From contig JAULSN010000002.1 in NCBI GenBank assembly GCA_033439765.1, positions 4,216,001 through 4,280,000 of the forward strand: 64,000 nt of DNA, given 5' to 3'. Positions within the stretch are counted from its first letter, which is position 1, and each line of letters starts with the position of its first letter. Below the pieces are notes generated by a model. The model saw nothing but the letters and a program-made list of their open reading frames with translations, had not been told where the DNA came from and made no database searches. Both the position numbers and the translations under genes were made by a program. The DNA is from Lasiosphaeria ovina (lineage: Eukaryota > Ascomycota > Sordariomycetes > Sordariales > Lasiosphaeriaceae). This document shows, in pieces, positions 47,827 to 58,656 of the stretch.

Positions 47827-50800
47827 TCAGTCCCCAAGCTCGACACTGTCCAACCAGCCCCTCACAGCCTCTCGCAGGGCGCTCTCTTTTTCACGCTCCA
47901 CGGTAGCCTTGACAACACCGTTGTTGCCTTTTTGTTCGCGCTCCTCAATGACTCCGCGAATGACCTCCTCGAGAGCGGAAAGTAGGACTGTCTTGCATTG
48001 CGAGCGCGGTACCTCATGGGGAAGGGCGAGCACCTGGGAGCGAACGTCTGATTGGGTCGATGTGCTGTTGCTCCTGTCTCTCCGCTTGCTGGTAGACCGG
48101 GACGAGTTGGATGAGCTCACTTTGCTCGCATCCGTGTTTACCGCAATCACCTTCTCGACAGCCTCGGCAAGAACATCGTCGAGACTGGTGATTTGTTCTA
48201 CAATGAATTCATCGTTCAGCGGCACCTCGTAAGGAGGCAGCGCCGGAGTCAGACCCGCCGAGTTGTAGATGTTGACGGGGGCCGCTGGGGCCAGGTTTCG
48301 GTCCACAGAAGCCAACGTTGGTTTCACCAAGCGACGGTAACGTATGCGTGTAATAGTAAATGTAGTGGTGTCGGCAACAATGGCGGTGCTGATATCCATC
48401 CACCTCTCCATGCTATGTTCTGGCGCCACGGCGGTGGGCAGCAGCGGCGGGGACGGCTCGGCCCGCATAGAAGCTTTCACTTGTCCCATCAAGTCCTCTT
48501 GTGCAGGCAATGCCTGTAACACGAAGTCAGGATGGTATTGCTGAAGCCAACCGGCAACGTTGAGGGGCACGTCTCCATCCACAGAGAGACGGCAAGATTG
48601 CTCGAAAGCTTCAAATCCCGTGCCAAATCCGGGCGCAGAGAGATAGCCACTGCTGGATGGCGAGCTTACAGCAGTCTCAAAAGAGGTGATGTAATCGGGA
48701 AATGGCACATCCACGTCGATAACCCCATCATCGTTGATTGAGGTCTTCACTGGGGACTCAAACGCTCCAGACGGATCGGGGGTTCTGTGCACCTTGGGGG
48801 GGCTCTCTGCGTGCTGGCTGAACACTAGGTTGGTCTCGGGATCTAGGCGTGGAGGCTCGGGGCTTGCTCTATAGTCTGCGCCGGCAGAATCTGGACCATC
48901 GTTGGGCTGTTCACCAAGCTCGGTATCCGCGATTGCTGTGGGGGACGGATTGGTGGGGTCTGGATATGTCTCGGTCTTTGGCGCTGGAGAAGAGTCGGGG
49001 TGCTGCCCGTCCACCAGCGGCTGAACTTTTGTTCCCGATGATACAGAGTCTCTTCTGCGCGTCCCCCAAAAGCCGCTGATGACGCTTCCCCATCTAGAAT
49101 TAGAACCCTGTCTAACTTCAGCGCCTGTGACATTATGGAGCATACTATCCTCCCTTGTAAGACGTTTCAAATCGTTAGCGGCTATGCTGTTACTGCTCCC
49201 GGGGCGACCGTGAGGGAATGGTTCGAGTTGATGAGCGGTTGAGAAATGCGGCACACTGTTCTCAAGCGTCATGGTTGCGGTCGTAGCCGCACTACTTTTC
49301 CTCGTTGTTAGATCGCTTCCGTGCATCGGCAGATTTGTCGTCCGGATAGAGGCTGCATCAGAGACACGTCTCTCGTGTCTCCCTTCCATACTCAGATGTG
49401 CTAGGGATGGAGGTATGGCACTTGATCGTCCAGATTGAGACTGAAGGCTGAGATTGCGAGAATGAGATGACCGGCGGGGGCCTGTGCGACGATTTATCTT
49501 CCGGCGTAGCGACTCCTCCTTAAGAATGGGGACGACAAACGAGGGGGGTGAATGTGACAAAGCTCCCAGCGAAGCAGAGGTGCTTGGCCGGTGGTGGCGG
49601 ATGCCGGGGAGTTGTTGTGAGGCGGGTAGAAAGGCAGCTAGTAGAAATACCAATCGCCTTGCAGCAATCTTGTCATGAGCCACTATGATTGTTCGAGCCG
49701 GCACCGCAGCATCTTCGTCGGTTTTCCCCTTTTGCTGGAGAAAGTGTCGGCGACGATATTGAGGCGGACTTAGTGCCTGAAGCCAATCGGTGTGCGTTGC
49801 GAGAAACCCGGTAAGTAGGTTGAAGAAGAAGAACCCTTGCTCTCTTCCGCCAGCCCACTTGGTAACCCGTCGGGCTTCCTCTCGCCAGATCGGCCAGCGG
49901 TTTTGTCCAGTGGTGACTCGAGCAGCACGGATGCCGGCAACAATCCTCGTCTTGGCGTCGTCAACTTCAGCTGCTATCCGCCTGTTATCGAGTAAACAAT
50001 TGGGAAGCAGTGTGATGTGCTTGGCATTTGTTTTGGGGGGCTTGACTGGCAGGTCTTCGCCTCGACGGCCAGACCAGGACGATGTCCGGGCCATATGAGA
50101 AGATATCACGGCTGGGAGCGGATCCGGCGACGAGAGATCAGCCTGCTTGAGCATCAAGAGCAGCGTGGCGGCGACGGCGGACTGCAGGTGACTCAATGTC
50201 CTCATAATTATATCCCAGTGCTGGGTGATAGAGTCTATCTGGTCCTCGATATCGTTGCTGAACGTTGTCTCGAACGGTTCAAATGCAGCACTTCCCTGGC
50301 CAACAAACGTCCAGCCCGAAGGACGGCCGGAGTTGAAAGACGACGGGAATGAGTCTTGTTCCGAGTACGAGCTCGGCCCCCGGAATGCCGCTCGAGAAGC
50401 GAGCACTGGCGTGGAGTGGTGAGGCATGGCGGGCAGGTTGATGACAAGGGCAATGGCGTACATGGGCGTCCTCTTCTGCTTCGGTTGGGCCCTCCTCTTC
50501 TTGGCCTTGGCATCGTCTGCAGCTTGCGGAAAGGGGTAGCCGTTGTTGTCCTCGGACTGGGCGGCCTGGGTGGTGGGAGAAACAGCGCCTTCGTCAGTAG
50601 GCAGATTAACAGGGAAGAGCCTCGTCACCAACACCTTTTTCCGGTCCGGGGCACGGCTTGCGGTGCCTGGGGTGGGAGGCGTGGTAAAGGGCAAAACACT
50701 TTCCGAAGAAAACGACTGCGATAACCTGCTCGACCTCATGCTGGACCGTCCGACAGAACCTCGCCCGTCTCCCAGGATGGACGTGTTTTCGACCGAACGG

Positions 50801-51498
50801 GATTCGGACGGGACGACGTGTACTTTGGTCGAAGTTCCCTTGTATGCCATGAGCTCGGAATTGCCAAATATGCAGCTGGAAAAGGTGGCCAGTTCCTCGC
50901 GGTACTCGCGCCACGTGCGCTGCGAGTCGCTCTCCGCGACGGCCTGGCCGCGGCCATGGACAGAAGGCCTCCTGTCGAATGCGCCCTGGCGCATCTTGGG
51001 GCTGTCGGGCTGGATGATGATGGGGCGCTGCACATGGCTGATGCTGGGCTTTCGCGGAGAGGCAGGGGCCCGACGCGCCTCTTGGAGCGAGTAGTGCGAC
51101 GAGGGCCCGGCTGTCGTGGAAGGGCGGTCCCCAGACGCGGTCGGGACTGGGGGAGGGGCTTGGCTGTCATACAGAAGAGAGGCCGCGACAGAACTCAGGG
51201 CGTCCTGCATGACAACAATGCGGACATCGCGCACGTCGAGCTCGATGTCGCCATTGTAGTCAAAGGCGTTTGTATACGAGCCGGAGGGGGTAGGCGGCCC
51301 GCTGGACAGGGGGTACAGCTGGTTGAGGCGGTGTTCATAGAGGTCCTGGGGATCGGGAAAGAGCAGGTTGCGCGTGTGGATGTCTTCCTGCACCGAGTCC
51401 AGAGACGATAGGGGCCGCTGAGATGCCGACTGGGTTGAGGGAAAAGCCCCGACCCCCGAGGCAGCCCCCAGGTTGAAGAGCTTCCCGAGCATCCCCAA
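47827..51498 (-). CDS. lst4: Folliculin-interacting-protein-like (FNIP/Lst4) TORC1 regulator
   Basis: FNIP/Lst4 proteins pair with folliculin/Lst7 at the vacuole as a Rag-GTPase activator in amino-acid signalling to TORC1. Uninterrupted frame of 1223 aa, long for the family because of disordered inserts. N-terminal FNIP-like features: DPQDLYEHRLNQLYP, GDIELDVRDVRIVVMQDA, FSSCIFGNSELMAYKGTSTK and a longin-type strand, MYAIALVINLP. The middle region has FFFNLLTGFLATHTDWLQAL and RTIIVAHDKIAARRLVFLLA. The C-terminal block has ERWMDISTAIVADTTTFTIT, resembling the FNIP C-terminal domain, before a serine-rich tail. This is the only recognised intronless gene in the window. The family assignment is from motif memory, not from a search. 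Confidence 0.75.
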   Translation of the reverse strand: MGMLGKLFNLGAASGVGAFPSTQSASQRPLSSLDSVQEDIHTRNLLFPDPQDLYEHRLNQLYPLSSGPPTPSGSYTNAFDYNGDIELDVRDVRIVVMQDALSSVAASLLYDSQAPPPVPTASGDRPSTTAGPSSHYSLQEARRAPASPRKPSISHVQRPIIIQPDSPKMRQGAFDRRPSVHGRGQAVAESDSQRTWREYREELATFSSCIFGNSELMAYKGTSTKVHVVPSESRSVENTSILGDGRGSVGRSSMRSSRLSQSFSSESVLPFTTPPTPGTASRAPDRKKVLVTRLFPVNLPTDEGAVSPTTQAAQSEDNNGYPFPQAADDAKAKKRRAQPKQKRTPMYAIALVINLPAMPHHSTPVLASRAAFRGPSSYSEQDSFPSSFNSGRPSGWTFVGQGSAAFEPFETTFSNDIEDQIDSITQHWDIIMRTLSHLQSAVAATLLLMLKQADLSSPDPLPAVISSHMARTSSWSGRRGEDLPVKPPKTNAKHITLLPNCLLDNRRIAAEVDDAKTRIVAGIRAARVTTGQNRWPIWREEARRVTKWAGGREQGFFFFNLLTGFLATHTDWLQALSPPQYRRRHFLQQKGKTDEDAAVPARTIIVAHDKIAARRLVFLLAAFLPASQQLPGIRHHRPSTSASLGALSHSPPSFVVPILKEESLRRKINRRTGPRRSSHSRNLSLQSQSGRSSAIPPSLAHLSMEGRHERRVSDAASIRTTNLPMHGSDLTTRKSSAATTATMTLENSVPHFSTAHQLEPFPHGRPGSSNSIAANDLKRLTREDSMLHNVTGAEVRQGSNSRWGSVISGFWGTRRRDSVSSGTKVQPLVDGQHPDSSPAPKTETYPDPTNPSPTAIADTELGEQPNDGPDSAGADYRASPEPPRLDPETNLVFSQHAESPPKVHRTPDPSGAFESPVKTSINDDGVIDVDVPFPDYITSFETAVSSPSSSGYLSAPGFGTGFEAFEQSCRLSVDGDVPLNVAGWLQQYHPDFVLQALPAQEDLMGQVKASMRAEPSPPLLPTAVAPEHSMERWMDISTAIVADTTTFTITRIRYRRLVKPTLASVDRNLAPAAPVNIYNSAGLTPALPPYEVPLNDEFIVEQITSLDDVLAEAVEKVIAVNTDASKVSSSNSSRSTSKRRDRSNSTSTQSDVRSQVLALPHEVPRSQCKTVLLSALEEVIRGVIEEREQKGNNGVVKATVEREKESALREAVRGWLDSVELGD

Positions 51499-51969
51499 GG
51501 GCAGGCGGACGACGGGTTAGTTACCACCAGCAGCAACAGGAAGAAGAGGTCTCTGGACCACGTTGCGAGATGGACTTGGTCGGCATTTTCAGACGGCGGC
51601 CGACCGTCGGACGATCATGACAGTCGGGCTAGTTGCGCCAGTCGCCATGCGACGGCGGTGCGGTTGTGACGGGGAGGGCGTTCGGTGCGTGAGCGGCCGT
51701 CTCGGCAGCTCCAACGCAGCGCAACCGAGTTACAAATAGCGAGAGCGTGCTGCCGACGGTTAGAGAGAGGCAGGGAGGCGACGAGGAGGAGGAGCAGCCA
51801 AGGGTAGGTAGCTTGGTAACTTGGGCCTGGCCCCGTTAAGCCGGCATAGAGGCGCGTCTATCTCTCGTGGCTGCGGAACTGACGGAGGCAGGCGATAGGC
51901 CGGCCCAGAGGAATGACTGACACCCACTCGACCCGCGCCGTCGGTGACAGGGAAGGGAAGGGAGGGGAG

Positions 51970-51993
51970 GGTATGGGTATGGGTATGGGTATG
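51970..51993. repeat. (GGGTAT)n hexamer run
   Basis: Nearly four GGGTAT units. It is not the TTAGGG telomere repeat, though similar in composition. Confidence 0.85.
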
Positions 51994-54900
51994 GTATGAA
52001 TGTGTATGTGTGTTTCTGGGGGCGGACGCGCAACTAAAGACAGACAGCAGCCAGCGATGAGGTGGAAGCTAATAAGTCAAGTTGTAAGTTCAAGTCGCAC
52101 AGCCGCGGGAAGTGTACTTGAGACTTGTTGGGCTCGCGTCGCTCCCGAAGATTAGGTTCCCGTCAAAGAAGGCTTTTTAGAGAGAAGGAGACGCGATGGA
52201 GACAATCCAATGATTTCTTTCTTTCTTTGGATTGTAAGTCTCGAAACACCGTGGCCCGCCTTTGACGATGCAAATATCTTGGACAAGCCGTCAGGACAGG
52301 ACCTCACTCAAACCAAAACGCTTTCTGCTGTCTCGGGCCTGTGGAGAACGTACCGAGAGAGGGCGGCCAGACCCTGCGAGTGGCAACTGTTGGCCCCACG
52401 GATCACCTCGTTCTCGAGTTAAATTGGACGGAACCAAGGTTAGGTCATTGGGGGGAAGCGCGGAATGCAGCAAAATCATTGACATCGAGTCCGGATCTCG
52501 TCAAGCCTGCCGACGCCGGCTTCGTCTACTAAGGTACTTGGTACTGGGCTGGGCGAAGCCATGGATCAACCTCTCTGGACTGCGTCACGCACGGGTGGCG
52601 GGGGTTCGGGGTTCCAGGTTGGCTCCAGGAGGTCGGTCGGGTGCGAGTGGCTACCATGCGGACGGCAATGGGCGGTGACGATGCAATGGGACTGGGAGAG
52701 CGGTGCCCCACTGCCCTGCCCGCACCTTCCCCTTCCCCCTTCCCCATGCTGCCTAAGCGGGCTTGCCAGGGGCCGGCTTACACTAAACGCGTCCATGTGG
52801 TGGGGCTTGGCCCTCTGCAGTCTGCACCAACTCCGCTGCAGTTGGGCAGGAGCCGCCCGCCCGTGGACAGTGGCGGGGACGGAGCAACTGCGCTGTTCCT
52901 TATCGATAATAGTGAGGTGGAAGCGCGGACACGCCCAACCCGCCAACCCATCTCAACCGCCATGCCGTCTCCACTGCGCATCCACGGTTGCTCGTCAATC
53001 CCCCATTTCCTACAGGCCAACCATGGATGGCTTGTCAGCTCGCAATGCTCGGCATGCTGGCTCGGCACTCTTGGCTACCGCTACGTGTGCTTCGGCACTG
53101 TTATTAACTCTTTGACCGTCTCCTCTGTCTGTCGCGAGACGACCACAAGTGCCTAAAGGCGCGGATGGAGGCCCGGAAGCAGATGGAAGCAAGCAACGTT
53201 GTAACATCCATCCCATGAAGTCCATCCTCTCTATCGTCGGCTCGCCTTCCGAGCCGTCCCATGGATCTTCCGTAAGATCCACAACCCGGAGCGCGAGGCG
53301 AGGTAGGTAGGAGCTGTCTGTTATCTTTCTTTCGTCTTGGCCTTCCGATAGCCTAGAGCTACGGATACTCTGTACTCCTCGCAACCTATATCACGAGGTC
53401 TCCCCTGGGGAACTCGGGATCCGTCCCATTGCCGCGGCGGTGAGGGTTTGGGAAACACAAACATGCATGTCTAGTGCCCGGCCTCCTACATATACGTACG
53501 TCGGTGTAATGTGAAGGGGCCGACTCCCAAGGTACGTAATACCCAACCGTGGAATGTGTGCTTCTCGTCAGCACCGCATCCAAGTCCAACACCCTATCCC
53601 GCCGCCCTTTCCGCGCCCCGCGCAAGCATTATCGAGTGAGGTATAGATACGTATAGATAGATCGACGATTTGTGTACAGTACTGAATAGAGCCCACCGTT
53701 AGATCATCGGCTCCAAGGAGGGATGTCCCGACAGCTCGGCTCGCAAGCGCCAAATCCAAGAAAGCTATCGCGGAAGAATCCGCTTCACCGCCAAACAGCA
53801 AGAAACCCTCAACCACGCCTCATGCTCTTTAACCCCTCAGTCCCATGCCGGCACTTAGGTTATCGCCGTTCGCCATCCGCCATTCCTGCTTGGCGAACAA
53901 AAATTCCAGACAGAAAAAAACGGTCCAATTGGAAGACTGCCCTCTTCTTTTAGGTCAAGTAATTTCCATATTTGTGTCCTGATCTTTATTTGTGGGTTGC
54001 TTGGATCCTGGACATGAAGATTGTCTTGGGGTGACGTTGTCGACGCCCACATGTAAGTTCCAAGTACCGGATACATATGGCTGTATCAGACTTATTTATA
54101 TACGTATCAGCCTGTTCACCCTCGGCCCGCGCCTCGATGCGCCGCAGCCGATTCACATCTCCCTTCACCCATAATCAATCCAAGCACACACGCACCAACC
54201 GGCCAACGGCTCCCTTCCTGGAAGGCTCCGGGGGTGAAGGGGTCGGGCCTCCCCGCTCGCGGTTCCTCCAAATCTAGTATGCGTTGGGTATACTCCGTAC
54301 TAATACGGATACCGAAGTCTACACTCCTATACTCACTCAAACACCGTTTGATTATTCTCTCACGTCTACACATTTGATCGAGAAGGCAAGGCCAAAGGCC
54401 TGTAGCAAATCACCATTTCACATGATGCGGCATACGGCGGCCACCATGTCACCTGGGACAACCATCGAGTTCGCCGAGTTGTCGGCTATTCCCCTTTTGC
54501 AGCAAGGTGCGTACAGCAGCGGCCACTGACGACTTCCTTTGGCGCGGCATCTGTAATGGAGGAGGACGAATGTGCCCTACGATATGGATATTCGGTCCAT
54601 ACGTATGTACATGATTACACTGCCTTGCATATCTCTCACTTAAGCTCGCCTCTGCATGCCCTTGCACCATGCAAGATCGAATGGCACACTGTCCAATGAG
54701 GTGGTGCGAAGATGGCAGAATATGGCCCAACGAGGCAACCACCGCCTGCCGGGCATTCGGCATCTCTGCAGTGACCTGTCCACCAAGTATGCACATACAG
54801 AGGGTATATACGCAGTACGTATCTACCTTCGGACTAACTCGTGTCCAATGAAGCTCGCCAAATGATTCTTGGTATTTCTTAACTCCGATCCGACCATGTG

Positions 54901-55940
54901 CGTGTTTGGGGCGGCGATTGGCAACGACGACAAGACAAGAAGAGCCCCCTCTTTTATGCACACGTTTTCTTGCTTCTGGGGATGCTGAGACATTTCTGCA
55001 GACCCCTCACCTCAACGGTTGGAAAGCAAAGCAACGAAAAGAGAGACACATGCGCCATCATCCTCTGCAGAGAAGTCTCTTGTAGTCAAATATTATGAGA
55101 CTCCCAATATAATACTGTAGCCGGTTTCCTCCACACCCCCCCTCCCATCCTTCACCCTTGTCGACGCACTCGTGAATGAGGCGAGAGAGACAGCCCTACC
55201 CACTGGATATTCCGCACCCCCAATCCTCCCCGCATCTCCCCCCACGTTTGGCCAGTCCCTCTCCTCCCTTTTCGCATTTCCGAGACCACGGATTCGGGAT
55301 GGTCAGGGAGGAAGAGCGAATCTGGAAACCAGATGGCGTGCGCGTTTTGCGCCCCAACTATCTAACTACCTAAGAGGCTCTACGTGTCGTTGTCTTGGGG
55401 GACGGACAGGATCAACTGACTGGGTTTACCTCTCTGCCTTTATTACTTCCTTACCCTACCTTACCTTTCCGACTTACCGGGTTGTCTTTCTCGTGCAGCA
55501 TCCGCGTCCCCTTCGGTAGGTGTGCATTAGAACACCAACACATGATACGTGCGCCTACGTATTACACTCTGGCACGGTCACCACCTCCACTCCCCCGCCC
55601 GGTTAGTTAGCCCTCATGTCTACTAGCAACGGCGTGAGACGAGGAGAAAGAAGAAAAGAAGTGATGGGGCCCGCAGCAGCAATAGTTCTTTGCTCTTTCA
55701 CTTATTCTTATTAGTAATGGGATCACACAACAGCAGCAGCGGCGGCGGCGGCAGCAGTGGGAATGGAACCCTGCTTGCTGGGAGGGGGTTGCGCAAGACT
55801 CGCATATGAGTCGCCAGTCTCGTAGCGTCGGATGAGAGATATTGACCTAGTCACACACAAGAAAAGAATAACGTGCTTGAGACGGAACAGAAGAAGCGAG
55901 ACCGGAGGAGTGAGTACTACCTTCCCGCTCGAATAATTAT

Positions 55941-55952
55941 GGGGGGGGGGGG
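55941..55952. repeat. G12 homopolymer
   Basis: Twelve consecutive G; length is a likely sequencing-error site. Confidence 0.9.
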
Positions 55953-56255
55953 ATTGTTCCGCAATTTTCCATCATTCTAGAAAGTGAGAATGTGACACGC
56001 TGGTTTGCCAATTCAACCTCTCCTCCCCCTTTTCCCCGCTTTCCGATCCAGCCATTAACATCCCCAAAGCGTTGAAGAGTCCTGGACATGAGCGTGTGAT
56101 GTGATGGCGATGGTGATCTGCACCTAACTTTTTAACCCAGCGTTCTTAACCCCCCTAGTCAATGGCATCAGGCTGGTGAAAGCTCTCCAAGGGACCAATC
56201 AGAAGAAAAAATCAAGACAAAAAAGATGCAAATGAAAATAAGGGCTGGCTAGCCT

Positions 56256-58059
56256 TCAGATCTGCACCGCCGTGCAGCAAAAGAGATTCTCGCAGATGCC
56301 CTTCCCGCATACCATCTGGCAAGCGGCAGATCCGCCTGCAGCCCTTCTTCGTCTTACAGGAGATGTCGACGACGTCGACGTCGACGTTGGCGGAGCGGAA
56401 ACGGCGTTTCGCTCTGCTGCTCCGACGCCGCCTGCCGCGGGGGAAGGAGGAGTCGTCGTCGACAGTGCCGCCGCCGGCGGGGGCAACGATGTCGTCGCGG
56501 GGAGAAACTCGGGCTGCAGGGTGGCCGAATGGATTCCGTAGGCGTGCAGACATTCACTAACTGTCTTGGCCTTCTCCATGAAGTTGGAGATGTTCTGATC
56601 CGAGACGACGACGTGCGCCGACGCAATGGCCTTCTTTTGGTCGAGCCTCCAGACGTGCAGCTCGTGGACCGACTCGATCCCAGGGATCTGAAAACATGGT
56701 CAGTTGGGAACCAAAGAATTGAGGTGATGATCCAAAGTCAAGGCATCGATACGGATGAACGGGCATGCAAAATAAAGGGGGTAACCGGCATGCGTACCTT
56801 TTCAAGGTCATGCTTGACATCACCAAGATCGACGCCACGCGGGGCGCTCTGCAAGAGAATGGCACCGCTGTTCTTGACCAGAGGCAGCGCCGAGACCAGA
56901 ATCATGAGGGCGATGCCCATGCTGACGCCGGGGTCCGCGTAGAAGCGAGAGGGAGAATGCGTGAACCAGATGATGGCAGCTGCGATGATGACGCCTATGT
57001 TGTTGAGGGCATCGCCCATGACGTGGATCATGGCCCCCATCATGCCGAGATCCCGTCCGCTAGATTTGGTGCCGCCGTATTCGGCATGGCGGTGCTCGGC
57101 ATGAGAATGTAGGGACTGTTTGGCCCATGTTAGCAACACTTCTGTCATGTCAACAAGGCTGGGAAGCCGCGCCCAACATACCGCCCGAGAACTGTCATCG
57201 CTTCCGTTGTGCTCGGGATGATGCCTTATGACCCCCATGACAATGGTGGTGGGAGCTGGCCTGTCCACATCTTCGACAACGTCGCTATGACTCTGGTGGT
57301 GGCTATGAGTGTGGCCATGGGCGTGGCCGTGGTCGTGGCCGTGACCATGGTGATCATGACCGTGGTGCTCTATTTCATCAAAGGCATTCTGAAGTCAGTA
57401 ATTTGAGGATGGAATAGTTAGCTATTAGCCGAGAGGAACTGACCGTGCAAGAAGGCAGCGCTGATGAGGTTGAGCCCGAGACCCACGGATCCCATAATGA
57501 GAACCAGTTTCGGATCTTCAACCATCTGCAGCGAAATGAAGCGCTCAATGGACTGGAGGAAAATGCTAATGCCCAAGGCGAGCAGGAAGACGCCATTGAA
57601 AAAGGCACCAAGCAGGCGAGCTCGTTGCCATCCAAACGAGAGATCCTGTGGCGACACGCTCCGCTCCGAGATCTGACAGTCAAAGTTCAGCCCATGTCTT
57701 GGATTTCCCGGCGAGAAAGGCAAACTCACGATTATGGCTGTCAGAGCCACGATGAAGCCAATCAGGTCATTCATCTAGTTTAAAAAAAACATTAGCATCG
57801 TGTACTGTTGATAGGGCTCCTGGTGAGATGCGAGGGAGGGTGGTCTTACATAATGGAAAGCATCGGCCATGAGAGCCAAGCTTCGTGTCTTGAAGGCAAC
57901 TAACAAGAGATGACATGATGTTAGTGATTTGACTCGGGCGACAGAATAGCGGCATAACATGCCTGCAAGCTCGGAAACAAAAAACGCAAACGAGATGACG
58001 ATGGTTACCGCAAGCCTATGCTTGGGCCCAAACTTGAAGGCCGATTTTTTGGACGACAT
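56256..58059 (-). CDS. zrc1: Zinc transporter of the cation diffusion facilitator family (Zrc1/Cot1 type)
   Basis: Moves Zn2+ (perhaps Co2+) from cytosol into the vacuole by exchange with protons. Inferred exons: 58059-57963, 57899-57850, 57774-57730, 57672-57444, 57369-57182, 57115-56798 and 56687-56256, giving 452 aa. Six membrane segments are seen. The zinc-site HxxxD motifs of TM2 (H48, D52 in HYMND) and TM5 (H234, D238 in HVMGD) are intact. Exon 5 encodes almost exactly the histidine-rich TM4-TM5 loop (HGHDHHGHGHDHGHAHGH). A C-terminal cytosolic domain contains IPGIESVHELHVW. Intron 1 has a GC donor (GCATGT) yet restores ELAVAFKTRSLALMADAFHY. Introns 3 (57 nt) and 5 (66 nt) are in phase and stop-free. 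Zrc1 versus Cot1 cannot be separated here. Confidence 0.92.
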
Positions 58060-58516
58060 GTTGATGAGAAAGGGGCGCTCGGCGCCTCAGCGGATGAGGA
58101 GGCGGCTATTCCGTAAAGTGGGTATAGCAGGTTAGAGTGAGTGGTAGGAGATTGAATTTCGACGTTGCTTATCTCTCTCTAATTTAATCTCGGAGAGGGC
58201 GACATGAAAGGCGGCCCTCGTATTTATATCCCAGCTGCCCTACCGGTATCCGTATACTAGGTATCGAAGAAAGACGCAGTACCAGGACTAATAGACCTAG
58301 ACGTGATGGCTGGGCTGGGCGGCAATCTAACAAACAGACGAGAAGAAGGCAAACACCGGCACGGGTCACTGTGCAACCGCTGAAAGAAAACGGATTAATT
58401 ATGCAGCGACGACGATGAAGAGACCCAGTCATCCGCCAGGAAAGAGTCAATGCACTTGCTTGGGTATCTGCTGTGGCTGGTAAGTCGCCGATGATGATTA
58501 CGATGACGACAGTCTA

Positions 58517-58550
58517 ATGCCGATGCCGATGCCGATGCCGATGCCGATGC
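58517..58550. repeat. (GCCGAT)n hexamer repeat
   Basis: About five and a half GCCGAT units upstream of the zinc-transporter start. Confidence 0.9.
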
Positions 58551-58614
58551 TGCAGTGAAGGTGCAGTGCAGTGTGCAGTGTGCAGGCAGTGGTGGACTTT
58601 GAGTTACGCAAGCG

Positions 58615-58618
<4 letters not shown>

Positions 58619-58652
<34 letters not shown>
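58619..58652. repeat. (GA)n microsatellite
   Basis: About 17 GA units. Confidence 0.92.

Positions 58653-58656
<4 letters not shown>

Larger units (their letters stand above)
51499..56255. other. 4.8 kb gap between the FNIP-like gene and the zinc transporter
   Basis: The left end is the promoter of the FNIP-like gene. It contains (GGGTAT)n at 51970-51993, TACTCCGTA at 54291 and a run of 12 G at 55941-55952. No gene is recognised; open frames near 52561-53156 overlap each other on both strands and look like chance. Confidence 0.6.

Noticed and set aside
47827..51498. N-terminal myristoylation of the FNIP-like protein (MGMLGKLF)
   Set aside because: The glycine is present, but position 6 is lysine rather than the usual serine or threonine.
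51970..51993. Interstitial telomere repeat
   Set aside because: The unit is GGGTAT, not TTAGGG, and there are under four copies.
52561..53156. Overlapping open frames on both strands
   Set aside because: Three mutually overlapping frames of similar length indicate stop-poor composition rather than genes.
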